Assembly (NCBI RefSeq): GCF_000716595.1
Contig: NZ_JNXC01000001.1
Span: 62,001 to 126,000, forward strand
DNA from: Saccharothrix sp. NRRL B-16314
GTDB lineage: Bacteria; Actinomycetota; Actinomycetes; Mycobacteriales; Pseudonocardiaceae
Direction: 5' to 3'
Length of the DNA: 64,000 bases
The first letter of the stretch is position 1. The number at the start of each line of letters is the position of its first letter. The translations under genes were made by a program, and so were the position numbers. A model generated the notes under the pieces. The model saw only the letters and a list, made by a program, of their open reading frames with translations, searched no databases and was not told the origin of the DNA. Positions 1 through 10,400 of this stretch are shown here, piece by piece.

Positions 1-1128
1 CAGCGACACCGTGGGGAAGCCGTGCTCCAGCGCCCGCAGCGAGTACTCGGCGTCGTCCCACTTGATGAACAGGGGCAGCGGGTAGCCGATCTGCCGCACG
101 ACCTCGCGCGGGACCAGGCACATCCACCAGCCGTTGTACGTGGCGTCGACGCGCGGGTGCAGGGCGGGCGTCTCGCGCAGCGGCGACGTGCCGAAGTCGT
201 GGTCGTTGACCGCACCCGGCGCGGCCCGCCAGAAGCACGTGCCCAGGTCCACGATCTCCGCCGAGCTGTGCAGCCGGGTCCGGGCCTGGAGGTTCAGCAT
301 GTGGCTGCCGACGATGACCGGTGACGCCGCCGCCCGCGCGAACGCGTTGGACCGCAGCACCGCCTCCGGCTCCAGCCGGATGTCGTCGTCCATCAGCATG
401 ACCTGGTCGACGTCGGTGTTCTCGACCGCCTCGAACATGCCCCGGGTGAACCCGCCGGAGCCGCCGAGGTTGTCCTGCTCGATGACCTCGAGCCGGTCGC
501 CGAGACCGGCCGCCGCCTCGGCGAAGCCCGGCACGGACCGGACCTTCGCGGTGCTCTGGTCGGCGATGAACACCTTGCCCAGCACGTCGAGCACGGCCGG
601 GTCGCTGCCCAGCGCGCGCAACGCCTCGACCGCGTCGTCCGGCCTCATGCTGGCCATGCTGACCGCGACGGTCTTCGCGGGCAGCGGCTCGCGCACCGCC
701 CACTCGGCTTCGTCGATCTCCAGCACGGCCTCGTGCGTGAACGCGTCGAACCAGATCAGCCCGCCGTCCTCGAACGGCTTCAGCGACACCGGGAACTCGA
801 GCGTCGTCCAGTCCGCCGCGTCCCGGACGAACGAACCTTCCAGGTGCACGATGTCACCGCTCGGCTTGGAGCGGTACACGTCGACCCGGCCGGAGCCGCG
901 CACCCGCATCCGGAGCACGACCTCGTCGACGACCGTCCAGCGCTTCCAGTAGCTGGCCGGGAACGCGTTGAAGTACGTCGCGAACGACACCTTCGCGTGC
1001 TCGGGCACGGTGAGCCACCGGCGGGAACCGACCTGGCAGTGCACGTTCTCCGGTTCGTCCAGGTACATCGGCCGGACGTCGAGCGGGTCGTCGTCTCTCG
1101 GCAGGATGATCCGGTGCACTGCGTCCAC
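1..1128 (-). CDS. GlfT2-like galactofuranosyltransferase paralog (3' end cut off by window)
   Basis: Predicted GT2-family galactofuranosyltransferase acting on the lipid-linked galactan precursor at the inner face of the membrane. The 376 visible residues follow the layout of the upstream glfT2 product. An N-terminal beta-rich module comes first (about residues 1-120, with FNAFPASYWKRW). The GT-A domain follows, with NLGGSGGFTRG, the metal-binding MLMDDD motif and a YNGWWMCLVP block. The C-terminus lies beyond base 1. The GTG start at 1128 has GGAGGG 6 nt upstream; another GTG lies three codons in. It is the last visible gene of a glf-glfT2-paralog operon, 56 bp after glfT2. Family assignment is firm. 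Whether it extends galactan or adds a different galactofuranose linkage is not visible. Confidence 0.85.
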   Translation of the reverse strand, partial: MDAVHRIILPRDDDPLDVRPMYLDEPENVHCQVGSRRWLTVPEHAKVSFATYFNAFPASYWKRWTVVDEVVLRMRVRGSGRVDVYRSKPSGDIVHLEGSFVRDAADWTTLEFPVSLKPFEDGGLIWFDAFTHEAVLEIDEAEWAVREPLPAKTVAVSMASMRPDDAVEALRALGSDPAVLDVLGKVFIADQSTAKVRSVPGFAEAAAGLGDRLEVIEQDNLGGSGGFTRGMFEAVENTDVDQVMLMDDDIRLEPEAVLRSNAFARAAASPVIVGSHMLNLQARTRLHSSAEIVDLGTCFWRAAPGAVNDHDFGTSPLRETPALHPRVDATYNGWWMCLVPREVVRQIGYPLPLFIKWDDAEYSLRALEHGFPTVSL

Positions 1129-1148
1129 GAGGGGCCCTCCGGTGAGAA

Positions 1149-1177
1149 GCGGGGCGGACCGGGTTCGGCCGCCCCGC
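1149..1177 (-). terminator. 9-bp hairpin between glfT2 and its paralog
   Basis: Inverted repeat GCGGGGCGG / CCGCCCCGC with an 11-nt loop, in the 56-bp gap downstream of glfT2. No U-tract follows, so it may be an mRNA-stabilising or attenuating hairpin rather than a full terminator. Confidence 0.35.
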
Positions 1178-1184
1178 TGCGGGA

Positions 1185-3053
1185 TCACAGGTCGTACAAC
1201 CGCTTCCAGTTGTCCCGGCTGGTCAGGTCGTCCATCGCCTCGCGGTAGGCGTGCTGCATCTCGGGAGCGCGCTGGTACAGCTCCTTGAGCAGCCTGGTGC
1301 CCTGCTTGCCGAGCCGGATGGCCAGCTCGCGGTCGCGGCGGCGCACCCGCACGCCCTCCTGGGACGCGTCGGTCACCACCGCGGTGTTGAAGGTGGACAC
1401 GTGCCACCAGGCGGCGTCGCCCGCGGGGATCGCGCCCACGTCGTGCGTCGACTTGCCGAGGAACTGGCCGACGAGCCGCTTGGCCAGCACCGCGATGTGC
1501 TTCCGGGGCGCGCCCGGCGACGGGATCATCGGCAGGTCGCCGGACGAGATGCCGGGCACCTCGGACGCCGGGTGCCTGATGGTCTCCGGGAACTCGGCGC
1601 GCAGCTTGCGGATCTCCGACGCCGCCTCGACACCGCCGTCACGCAGGATCGACGGTCCCTTGAGGAAGTCCTCGATGGCCTTCAGCTGGGTCGCCGCCAG
1701 GCCGTACTGCATGGCGACCAGGTAGGTGGCGAGCTGCGCGGCCATGGACCGGCAGATGCGCTTCGGCTCGAACCGGCCGTGCAGCGCCGACGTGATGAGG
1801 GCGTTGCGCAGGTTGAAGTACCGGTGCCAGTCGTCCCAGTCCTTCCAGTGGAAGTCGGCGTGCCACACGCCGGCGCCGGGCAGGGTCACCGTGGCGAAGC
1901 CGTTGGCCCGCGCGCGGTAGCCGTACTCGATGTCGTCCCACTGGAAGAACATCGGCAGCGGGTAGCCGACGGCCTTCACGATCTCCGACGGGATGAGGCA
2001 GGACCACCAGCCGTTGTAGCCCGCGTCGACCCGGCGTTCCTGCATGTTCTTCTTGCCGGTCTCCTCGTCGTACGCGGTGAGGTCGACGTCGTGCAGGGCG
2101 CCGCGGACGATCTGGCCGGGGGCCAGCGTGTCGAGGTTCGCGTACTCCGCGCCCACGTGCAGGTGGTTCGGGTGCAGCAGGTACAGCATCTGGCCGCCGA
2201 CGATGACCGGCTGCGCGGTGCGGTTCGCGAACGCGGTCGTCCGGACCACGATCTCCGGCTCGCACAGCACGTCGTCGTCCATGAACAGGACGTTGGCGTG
2301 CTCGGCCGCGCCGAGTTCGGTCACCTCGTACAGGCCTCGGGTGAAGCCGCCCGCGCCGCCGAGGTTGGGCTGCCGGATGTAGCGCAGCTTCTCGCCGAGC
2401 TTCGCCGCGATCTCGGCGAACCGGGGCCGCGACTCGACCGGGTCGGTGCCCTGGTCCACCACGTAGATCGCGTCGACCAGGGCCAGCGGCTCCGCGTCGG
2501 AGGCGAGCGACGCCAGCGTGTTGAGGCAGTCCTCGACCCGGTTGAACGTGCAGATGACCACGGCGGTCGGCCGGACCCGCTTCGGCGGTGCCACGGTCCA
2601 GCGGACGTGCTCGACGACGAGCCGCTCGTCACCGGTGACCACGTCGAACCACAGGCCGCCGCCGTCGGCGAACTTGTCGATCTTCGCGGACAGGCGCACG
2701 ACCTGCGACTTCGCGTCGGCGACGGATTCCGCCGCGATCACGCGGGTCTCGCCCTCCGAGTCCGACGCGACGATCGACACCTGGCCGGAGCCGGTCAGCT
2801 CCAGGCTCAGCTCCACCTCCGGGCTCACGCACCACCGCTGCCAGTAGGTGGCGGGGAAGCGCCCGAAGTAGGTGTTCATCGTGACGGTCGTGTGCGGGTG
2901 CATGACGACGCGGTCGCGCTCGCGGTCCGCGATGCCGCGGGAGACCTCGGCGTAGAGGTCTGCCGAGACGATCGGCGACGGCCCGGCGAACAGGCCCCGC
3001 TGGGTCAGCAGTTCCTGCGCCTCGTGCTCGACGAGCTGGGAGTTGCCCGACAT
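1185..3053 (-). CDS. glfT2: Galactofuranosyltransferase GlfT2
   Basis: Polymerising galactofuranosyltransferase that transfers Galf from UDP-Galf to the decaprenyl-linked galactan of arabinogalactan. The protein is 622 aa, close to the mycobacterial enzyme (about 637 aa). Residues 1-160 form the N-terminal beta-barrel-like module (TYFGRFPATYWQRW). The GT-A core carries VVICTFNR, NLGGAGGFTRG, the FMDDD metal site, the acceptor-side YNGWWSCLIP block and WHADFHWKDWDDWHRYFNLRNA; a helical C-terminal tail follows. It lies 6 bp after glf, the same order as in mycobacteria, so the two are surely co-transcribed. The ATG start gives the full N-terminal module. Confidence 0.93.
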   Translation of the reverse strand: MSGNSQLVEHEAQELLTQRGLFAGPSPIVSADLYAEVSRGIADRERDRVVMHPHTTVTMNTYFGRFPATYWQRWCVSPEVELSLELTGSGQVSIVASDSEGETRVIAAESVADAKSQVVRLSAKIDKFADGGGLWFDVVTGDERLVVEHVRWTVAPPKRVRPTAVVICTFNRVEDCLNTLASLASDAEPLALVDAIYVVDQGTDPVESRPRFAEIAAKLGEKLRYIRQPNLGGAGGFTRGLYEVTELGAAEHANVLFMDDDVLCEPEIVVRTTAFANRTAQPVIVGGQMLYLLHPNHLHVGAEYANLDTLAPGQIVRGALHDVDLTAYDEETGKKNMQERRVDAGYNGWWSCLIPSEIVKAVGYPLPMFFQWDDIEYGYRARANGFATVTLPGAGVWHADFHWKDWDDWHRYFNLRNALITSALHGRFEPKRICRSMAAQLATYLVAMQYGLAATQLKAIEDFLKGPSILRDGGVEAASEIRKLRAEFPETIRHPASEVPGISSGDLPMIPSPGAPRKHIAVLAKRLVGQFLGKSTHDVGAIPAGDAAWWHVSTFNTAVVTDASQEGVRVRRRDRELAIRLGKQGTRLLKELYQRAPEMQHAYREAMDDLTSRDNWKRLYDL

Positions 3054-3059
3054 TCCGAC

Positions 3060-4328
<1,269 letters not shown>

Positions 4329-6269
4329 TCACCGGTCCCCGGCCGCCCCGGCACTGTCCGCGACGTGCTCCTGGCCTTCGATCTCGTAGATCGTGGCGCC
4401 TTCGTTCTTGAATACCTGGCGGAAACCGCGGATCGCGTCCAGGTTCGCCAGGCCGGGCGTGAGCGACTTCTCCAGCCGCACGTACCCCTTGCCGATGATC
4501 ACGTAGCGGACCTTCAGCTCGGTCAGGTCCTCCCGCACCTCGGGGTCGGTGTTGATCTTGTTGAGGTTCCGCACGACGTAGTTGTTCGGCGAGCCCTCGG
4601 GGGTGCCGTAGAACGTCCACTCGACCGGCTCGACCTCGGCCACCGCGTACAGCCAGGCGCTGCCGTCGAACACGTCGTTCAGCACCCGCTCGCCGGGCTT
4701 CACGCGTTCGCCGAGCCACCGGTACGCGGCCTGCTCGGCCTCGCTGACCACCGGCCCGTCGTTGTAGGCCTGCGCGAGCCGGGCGCTGTTGCGGTCCACG
4801 TACGCGCCGCTGAGCAGCGTGACCAGCAGGAAGAACGCCACGCTCACGGCCACCGGCGCCCACGGCTTGCCGGCCAGGGCGGGAGCGCGGTCGCGGTACC
4901 GGTTGACCAGCCACGTGCCGACCGCCACCACGGCCACGCCGAACCCGATCGCACCGGGCAGCGGCAGCAGCACGGCCAGCCGCCAGTGGTCGTTGTAGAA
5001 GACGCCGGTCAGCTTCTGGACGACCCGGCCCTCCAGCGACACCGTCGCCGCGTACAGGCCGCCGAACGCCAGCCACACGCCGACCATCCACAGCATCTGC
5101 CCGCGCTTGACCATCACGACCATGCCGAGCAGCGCGGGCAGGCCGATCCACCACTGCGGGAACGCGGCCACGCCGGAGAACGTGAGCATCTGCCCGAACG
5201 CGCCCGCGGGCGTCGCCTCGGAAGGCCACACCATGGCGGCCACGCCGGACGCCGCGCCCATCGACGGCAGCATCAGCGGCACGGCGACCAGCCCGCCCAG
5301 CACGACCGTCCCGACCAGCGTCGGCCACGCCCGCTTCCAGTCGATCGGGACCAGGCGGAACGCGCAGGCCACGAACAGGATGCCGAGCAGGCCGGCGACG
5401 ATGAACACGACGCTCGGCTGGAGCCCCACGACCGCCGCGCCGGCCAGCGCGAACGCCAGCGGCCCGGTGATGCCGCGCGGCCGGACCAGGTAGGTGGCCA
5501 GCGCGAGGATCGCGGGCAGCAGGGCGATGCCCGCGACGTACGGCCACAGCGGGCCGCGCCACAGCGAGTCGTACGGGAACGGCGAGAACCAGGTGGACAC
5601 GGCGGCGGCGAACGCCACCACGCGGGCGGGCAGCTTCCAGGCCAGGCCCATCGCGGCGATGCCGACCGGCCAGATCAGCACGGTGCTCAGCGCGCCGGCG
5701 TTGAGGACCTCCGGCAGCGTGATGCCCACCTTGTCCAGCAGCAGCGAGAGCAGCTGGTGGTACGTGCCGGGGTAGAAGTAGGAGGTGTTCTCGGGCTGGT
5801 TGGAGATGGTGCCCGCGGTCGACACGAGGGACGACTGGTGCTCGGCGAACCAGCGCACCAGGTTGCCGTGGTGCGGCGCGTCCCAGTCCTGGGCTAGCCG
5901 GTTCATCGTGCCGATGCCGCGCATGAACGTGACCGCACCGACCGCGAGGCCGACGGCCAGGCCCGCCCCGACGACCAGGTGACCGTTGCGGGAAATCCTG
6001 TGGTCGTCTTCGACCTGCGCGGGCCACCGGCGCTGGACGAGGGTCGTGACCAGCAGCAACACCGCCGACGCGAGCAGCGCCCAGACGCCGAACGTGACCA
6101 GCGTCCAGGAGAAGCCGAGCTCGCCGAGCAGCAGTCCGCCGATCGAGACCAGGCCGTACGTGAGCGCGGGCGCCGCGGCGGCGAGGGTCCAGCCGCGCAG
6201 CCTGATCGCCGCGCCCGCGATCAGGCCCGGGACCCAGAGCAGCAGCAGGACCAGCAGAGCAGCACTCAT
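4329..6269 (-). CDS. Polytopic membrane protein, DUF6541-type (possible GT-C glycosyltransferase)
   Basis: 646-aa protein with about a dozen hydrophobic helices starting at residue 1, and a soluble C-terminal region (about residues 500-640). A large extracellular loop after the third or fourth helix carries DWDAPHHGNLVRWFAEH and YFYPGTYHQLLSLLL. An acidic pair near the first periplasmic loop and a C-terminal soluble domain are the layout of lipid-sugar-using GT-C enzymes and of the actinobacterial DUF6541 family. The family name is from memory. Its place next to glf fits cell-wall glycan assembly. A possible -10 (TAGTCT) lies 58 bp upstream; no clear ribosome binding site precedes the ATG. 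Donor and acceptor cannot be read from the sequence. Confidence 0.75.
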   Translation of the reverse strand: MSAALLVLLLLWVPGLIAGAAIRLRGWTLAAAAPALTYGLVSIGGLLLGELGFSWTLVTFGVWALLASAVLLLVTTLVQRRWPAQVEDDHRISRNGHLVVGAGLAVGLAVGAVTFMRGIGTMNRLAQDWDAPHHGNLVRWFAEHQSSLVSTAGTISNQPENTSYFYPGTYHQLLSLLLDKVGITLPEVLNAGALSTVLIWPVGIAAMGLAWKLPARVVAFAAAVSTWFSPFPYDSLWRGPLWPYVAGIALLPAILALATYLVRPRGITGPLAFALAGAAVVGLQPSVVFIVAGLLGILFVACAFRLVPIDWKRAWPTLVGTVVLGGLVAVPLMLPSMGAASGVAAMVWPSEATPAGAFGQMLTFSGVAAFPQWWIGLPALLGMVVMVKRGQMLWMVGVWLAFGGLYAATVSLEGRVVQKLTGVFYNDHWRLAVLLPLPGAIGFGVAVVAVGTWLVNRYRDRAPALAGKPWAPVAVSVAFFLLVTLLSGAYVDRNSARLAQAYNDGPVVSEAEQAAYRWLGERVKPGERVLNDVFDGSAWLYAVAEVEPVEWTFYGTPEGSPNNYVVRNLNKINTDPEVREDLTELKVRYVIIGKGYVRLEKSLTPGLANLDAIRGFRQVFKNEGATIYEIEGQEHVADSAGAAGDR

Positions 6270-6348
6270 CGCGATAGCAACCCGTCAGTCGGCTCCGATG
6301 GCGGTTCCCCTGCCGCCGCGACGGCGAGACTACCGGTGCCTCGCCCGG

Positions 6349-6378
6349 CCACGCCCGACCCAGCCACGCCCGACCCCG
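6349..6378. repeat. Two 15-bp tandem units
   Basis: CCACGCCCGACC recurs with a 15-bp period in the 143-bp gap between the membrane protein gene and the GT2 gene. Otherwise the gap shows only a possible -10 (TAGTCT on the minus strand, 6327-6332). Confidence 0.5.
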
Positions 6379-6412
6379 CTGCGCCCACCCTTCGCGCCCG
6401 ACCTCGTGGCCG

Positions 6413-7183
6413 TCACCAGCGCCGGTTCACGACCTGCACGCCCAGCCACGCCGCGTGCCGGGCCGCCACGCCCAGCCCGCTCACGCCGATGCGCTTGGCC
6501 AGCGCCTGCTTGCTCCGGCGCAGCAACTTCGTCTGCGGCCCCATCAACGCGCCCCGGCTGTACTGGTCGGGGTGCACGCGGTAGGCGACCAGGTCCTCGG
6601 GCACCACGTCGCCGTCGGCGCGGGCCATGATCCGCAGCCACAGGTCGTAGTCCTCCAGCCGCACGCACCGCGGGTCGAACCCGCCCGCCTCGGCCGCCAG
6701 CTCCTTGCGGACCACCACGGTGGACGTGATCAGGCAGTTGAACAGGAGCATCGTGCGCGCGACCTCGGGGCCGATCACCGAGTGCATCTCGCCGACGAGC
6801 TGCCCGGCCGGGTCGATCTTGTTCGCCCACGAGCCGACCAGGCCGAGGCCGGGCCGCTGCTCCAGCACGGCGACCTGGTGCGCCAGGCGGTCGGGCATGC
6901 ACAGGTCGTCCGCGTCCAGGAACGCGACCAGGTCGTGCTTCGCCGCGTCCAGCCCGATGTTGCGGCCGACGGCCGGTCCGCTGCGCGGCTCGGGCGTCAG
7001 GTGCACCTGCACGCGGTCGTCGGGGAGGGTGCGGGCTGCGGCCCGGTTCTGCTCGCACTCGCCGTCGAGGACCAGCACGACCTCCCAGTCCTGGTGGGTC
7101 TGCTCGGCGACCGAGCGGAGCGTCTCGGCGAGGAAATCCGCCTTGGGCGCGCACGGGATCACCACGGACACCGGCGATGGCAT
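6413..7183 (-). CDS. Family 2 glycosyltransferase
   Basis: 256-aa cytoplasmic GT-A enzyme that probably adds a sugar to an envelope glycan precursor. It opens with SVVIPCAPKADFLAETLRSV and the WEVVLVLDGE strand. The metal and nucleotide-sugar site is AFLDADDLC. A later segment, RLEDYDLWLRI, matches the ED-x-D-LW acceptor/base region of this family. The ATG at 7183 is preceded by AGGAG at 8 nt; the open frame extends 34 codons further without a better start. It is transcribed divergently from the flippase gene across an 80-bp gap. The substrate is unknown. Confidence 0.85.
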   Translation of the reverse strand: MPSPVSVVIPCAPKADFLAETLRSVAEQTHQDWEVVLVLDGECEQNRAAARTLPDDRVQVHLTPEPRSGPAVGRNIGLDAAKHDLVAFLDADDLCMPDRLAHQVAVLEQRPGLGLVGSWANKIDPAGQLVGEMHSVIGPEVARTMLLFNCLITSTVVVRKELAAEAGGFDPRCVRLEDYDLWLRIMARADGDVVPEDLVAYRVHPDQYSRGALMGPQTKLLRRSKQALAKRIGVSGLGVAARHAAWLGVQVVNRRW

Positions 7184-7263
7184 GGGGTTCTCCTGCTGCG
7201 GGGAGGGATCGGCCGACGCCGTACAGTAAGGCCCGCTCACGCTCCCCTTAGCAGAGGACACCC

Positions 7264-8508
7264 GTGTCGGCGGCGAACGGATCACGGCTCGACGGTCTGC
7301 GCGCGTTGGCCGGCACGGCCGTGCGGCAGTCCGCGGTCACCATCGACCAACTCGTCTTCAGCGCCATCACCTTCGCCGTGCAGCTGGTCGCGGCGCCGGT
7401 GTCGACGGACGCCGAGTTCGGGGTGTTCTCGCTGGTCGCGATCGTGCAGATCGGCCAGTGGTACCTCGGACGGGCGATCGCGGCGGAACCCCTGCTGGTG
7501 TCGAAGGCCGTCGCGAACGGCGACGCGCGCGGGGTGCGCGGCGCGGCGGCGACGTCGTTGCTGCTGGGTGTGGCGATCGGCCTGGTGTGCCTGGTGGTCG
7601 GGCTGCTGCTGGACGGGCCGGCGCGGACGTTGCTGCTGATCCAGGCGCTCGCCTCGCCGTTCACCGCGGTGCTGGACCACGGCCGGTACGTCTCGTACGC
7701 GCGGCAGCGGCCGTTCCGGGCGCTGGCGCTGGACGGCGCCTGGCTGGTGCTGTTCCTCGGCGCGGTCGGGGTGACCGTGCTGGTCGGTGAGCTGGACGCG
7801 TCGTCCACCTACTTGCTGTGGGCGTTGAGCGCGGTGCCGGTCGCGGCGGCGTGCGCGTGGCTGACCGGCGGGCCGTTCGGGTTCGGCGCGGTGCGCGGCT
7901 GGCTGCGCGACCGGCGGTCGCTGCTGCCCGGTTTCCTGATCGACGCCGTCTACCTGACCGCGGGCACGTGGGCCACGTTCGGCGTCACCGCGTGGGTCGT
8001 CGGCCTCGACGGGCTGGGCCTGCTGCGCAAGGCGCTGGTCCCGGTGACCGCGCTGACCGTGCTGTTCATCGGCATCAGCAACGCGCTGCTGGCGCACCTG
8101 GCGGGCCGCACGGCACGCGAGGTGGTGCGCGCGCCGATGCTGGTCTCCGGGCTGGCGGCGGTGGTCAGCCTGGTGTTCGCGGGCCTGGCCCTGATCGCGC
8201 CGGCCGACCTGCTCACGGCCGCGCTGGGCACGCCGTGGGAGGGCCTGCGGCCGATCGTGCTCGTGCTGCTGGCTTACGCGTTCCTGCTCGCCACGGCCCA
8301 GACCGCGTTGGTCGCGGGCAAGGCGAGCGGCCGGGCGTGGCTCGGACCGCGCGTGCGCACCGTGCAATTCGTCACCGAAGTGGCCCTCGTGGCGCTGCTC
8401 GGCGTTTGGCTGGGTGTCATCGGGGTAGCCCTGGGGATGGCCGTGGCGTGGCTCACCGCCGCCGCTCTCGCCTGGGGTGGCCTGCTGGGACAGCGGGCCA
8501 GGGCCTAG
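7264..8508 (+). CDS. Wzx-like polysaccharide flippase / lipopolysaccharide biosynthesis membrane protein
   Basis: 414-aa protein with about 12 predicted transmembrane helices and few charged residues, the hallmark of MATE/Wzx-type lipid-linked sugar exporters. It most likely flips an undecaprenyl- or decaprenyl-linked glycan made by neighbouring glycosyltransferases. The GTG start has AGAGGA at 6 nt. The next gene, a GT4 glycosyltransferase, starts 10 bp after the stop. It is one of two flippase genes in this region (the other at 21 kb), so two separate glycans may be exported. Specificity cannot be deduced. Confidence 0.82.
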   Translation: MSAANGSRLDGLRALAGTAVRQSAVTIDQLVFSAITFAVQLVAAPVSTDAEFGVFSLVAIVQIGQWYLGRAIAAEPLLVSKAVANGDARGVRGAAATSLLLGVAIGLVCLVVGLLLDGPARTLLLIQALASPFTAVLDHGRYVSYARQRPFRALALDGAWLVLFLGAVGVTVLVGELDASSTYLLWALSAVPVAAACAWLTGGPFGFGAVRGWLRDRRSLLPGFLIDAVYLTAGTWATFGVTAWVVGLDGLGLLRKALVPVTALTVLFIGISNALLAHLAGRTAREVVRAPMLVSGLAAVVSLVFAGLALIAPADLLTAALGTPWEGLRPIVLVLLAYAFLLATAQTALVAGKASGRAWLGPRVRTVQFVTEVALVALLGVWLGVIGVALGMAVAWLTAAALAWGGLLGQRARA

Positions 8509-8511
8509 ATT
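8506..8511 (+). promoter_or_regulatory. -10 box TAGATT, leaderless start
   Basis: TAGATT lies 7 nt before the GTG of the GT4 gene. It includes the TAG stop of the upstream flippase gene, so the second gene could also be transcribed alone as a leaderless mRNA. Confidence 0.5.
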
Positions 8512-8518
8512 CGTCGCC

Positions 8519-9655
8519 GTGCACCTGGTCGACATGCCGGTCTACTACCCGCCGCACAAGGGCGGTGTCGAGGCGTACGCGCACGAACTGCACCGGCGCT
8601 TGCTGGAAGCCGATCCGAACCTGCGGATCACCGTGTTCACGTCGGCGGTCGGCGCGCCGGCCGGTGTGCAACGACTCGGCGAGCGGTGGAGCGTGGTGCG
8701 CTGGCCCGGTCGGGAGGTGGTCTCCCACTACCCCGTGCCGTACCCGGGCTTCACCCGGCGGCTGCGCGCCCTGTGCGGCCCGGACACCGTGCTGATGACG
8801 CACACCCGGTTCTACTGGCCGCACCTGTGGGCGGCGCTGTTCGCCAAGCGGGCGCGGCTGCGCCGGGTGCACGTGGAGCACGGGTCGAGCCCGGTGCAGA
8901 GCGGGAACCGGTTCATCCGGTTCGTCGCGGACGTGGTCGACCGCATCACCAGCCAGCCGGTGCTGCGCTGGGCGGACCACGTGGTGGCGGTGTCCCGGTC
9001 GGCCGCGCGGTTCGTCCGCGACCTGGCCGGACGTGAGGCGCAGGTGCTGTACCGGGGCATCGAACTGCCGTCCGACGTGGTGGCGTCCGTGCCCGACGGC
9101 GAGCCGGTGGTCTGCTACGTCGGCCGGCTCATCAACGGCAAGGGCGTCGGGGACCTGCTCACCGCCACGGCGGACCTGCGGCGGCGCGGCGTGCGGCTGA
9201 GGCTGCGGCTGTGCGGCGACGGGCCGGCGGCGGCCGACCTGCGGACGCAGGCGGCGCGGCTCGGGCTGACCGACCACGTCGCGTTCCTGGGCGCGGTGGA
9301 CCACGACACGGCGTTGCGCGAGATGGCCGCGTGCACGGTGTTCGTGAACCCGAGCTGGACCGAAGGCCTGCCCACGACGGTGCTGGAGGCGGCGGCCATC
9401 GGCCGCGCGATCGTGGCCACCGACGTCGGCGGCACGGCCGAGATCGTCGACGACGGGGTCACCGGGAGCCTCGTGCCCGCCCGTGACCCGGAAGCGCTCG
9501 CCGCGGCCCTCGAAGCCGCCGTCACCGATCCCGAGCGCGAGGCGCGGGCGCACAAGCTCGGCGAGGTGACCCGGGAGCGCTTCTCGTGGGACCGCAGCGT
9601 CGCGGCGTTCACGGCGATGCTGGTCGGCCACGACCCTGACCGGCGGGCACGCTAG
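8519..9655 (+). CDS. Family 4 glycosyltransferase
   Basis: 378-aa GT-B retaining glycosyltransferase. The N-terminal domain starts VHLVDMPVYYPPHKGGVEAYAHEL, the glycine-rich acceptor loop. The C-terminal domain has the donor-binding CYVGRLINGKGVGDLL, LRLCGDGPAAADL and the E-x7-E motif in WTEGLPTTVLEAAAIG. No ribosome binding site is near the GTG; the TAGATT -10 box 7 nt upstream suggests a leaderless transcript, or coupling to the flippase 10 bp before. Probably it acts on the glycan exported by that flippase. Donor sugar unknown. Confidence 0.87.
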   Translation: MHLVDMPVYYPPHKGGVEAYAHELHRRLLEADPNLRITVFTSAVGAPAGVQRLGERWSVVRWPGREVVSHYPVPYPGFTRRLRALCGPDTVLMTHTRFYWPHLWAALFAKRARLRRVHVEHGSSPVQSGNRFIRFVADVVDRITSQPVLRWADHVVAVSRSAARFVRDLAGREAQVLYRGIELPSDVVASVPDGEPVVCYVGRLINGKGVGDLLTATADLRRRGVRLRLRLCGDGPAAADLRTQAARLGLTDHVAFLGAVDHDTALREMAACTVFVNPSWTEGLPTTVLEAAAIGRAIVATDVGGTAEIVDDGVTGSLVPARDPEALAAALEAAVTDPEREARAHKLGEVTRERFSWDRSVAAFTAMLVGHDPDRRAR

Positions 9656-9709
9656 CCTTGTTCGGCAGACACCCCCATTTTCTTCGGCAAGTTCGGCGAG
9701 GAGGCCGCT

Positions 9710-10399
9710 GTGGCGGACCAGTCTGACGTGTGGCTGGTCGTGCCCGTCTACAACGAGGCACAGGTGATCGCCGACGTCGTGCGCAACGCGCTGGAGACGT
9801 TCCCGAACATCGTGTGCGTCGACGACGGTAGCCGGGACGGCTCGGCCGACGCGATCCGCACGACCGGGGCGCACCTCGTGCAGCACCCGGTCAACCTCGG
9901 TCAGGGCGCGGCCATCCAGACCGGTGTCGAGTACGCCCGGTCACGGCCCGGCGCCGAGTACTTCGTCACGTTCGACGCCGACGGCCAGCACCAGGTCACG
10001 GACGTGCTGCGGATGTTGGAGCGGCTGCGCGCCGAGCCGGTCGACATCATCGTCGGCACCCGGTTCAAGGGCGACGACTCGCACATCCCGCTGATCAAGC
10101 GCGTGGTGCTGAAGACCGTGGTCGCGATCAGCCCGCGGCTGCGGAAGCTGAAGCTGTCGGACGCGCACAACGGGCTGCGGGTGTTCAACAAGAAGGTGGC
10201 CGACGAGCTCCACATCACGCTGAACGGCATGGGCCACGCGTCGCAGATCGTCGACATGATCTCGCAGCGGGGTTGGCGGGTCACCGAGGAGCAGGTCGAG
10301 ATCCTGTACACGGAGTACTCGATGGCCAAGGGCCAGTCGCTCATCAACGGCGTGAACATCCTGTTCGACACGGCTCTCAAGACGGGGTCCAAGCGCTGA
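9710..10399 (+). CDS. GT2 glycosyltransferase, polyprenyl-phosphate sugar synthase type
   Basis: 229-aa single GT-A domain enzyme resembling dolichyl-phosphate mannose/glucose synthases, which move a sugar from a nucleotide donor to polyprenyl phosphate. Seen are WLVVPVYNEAQVI, CVDDGSRDGS, HPVNLGQGAAIQTG and the metal motif FDADGQHQ. The GTG start has GAGGAGG at 5 nt. The next gene, a DUF2304 membrane protein, begins 1 bp after the stop. That pairing recurs in many genomes and suggests the small membrane protein anchors the enzyme or handles its lipid product. Confidence 0.88.
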   Translation: MADQSDVWLVVPVYNEAQVIADVVRNALETFPNIVCVDDGSRDGSADAIRTTGAHLVQHPVNLGQGAAIQTGVEYARSRPGAEYFVTFDADGQHQVTDVLRMLERLRAEPVDIIVGTRFKGDDSHIPLIKRVVLKTVVAISPRLRKLKLSDAHNGLRVFNKKVADELHITLNGMGHASQIVDMISQRGWRVTEEQVEILYTEYSMAKGQSLINGVNILFDTALKTGSKR

Positions 10400-10400
10400 C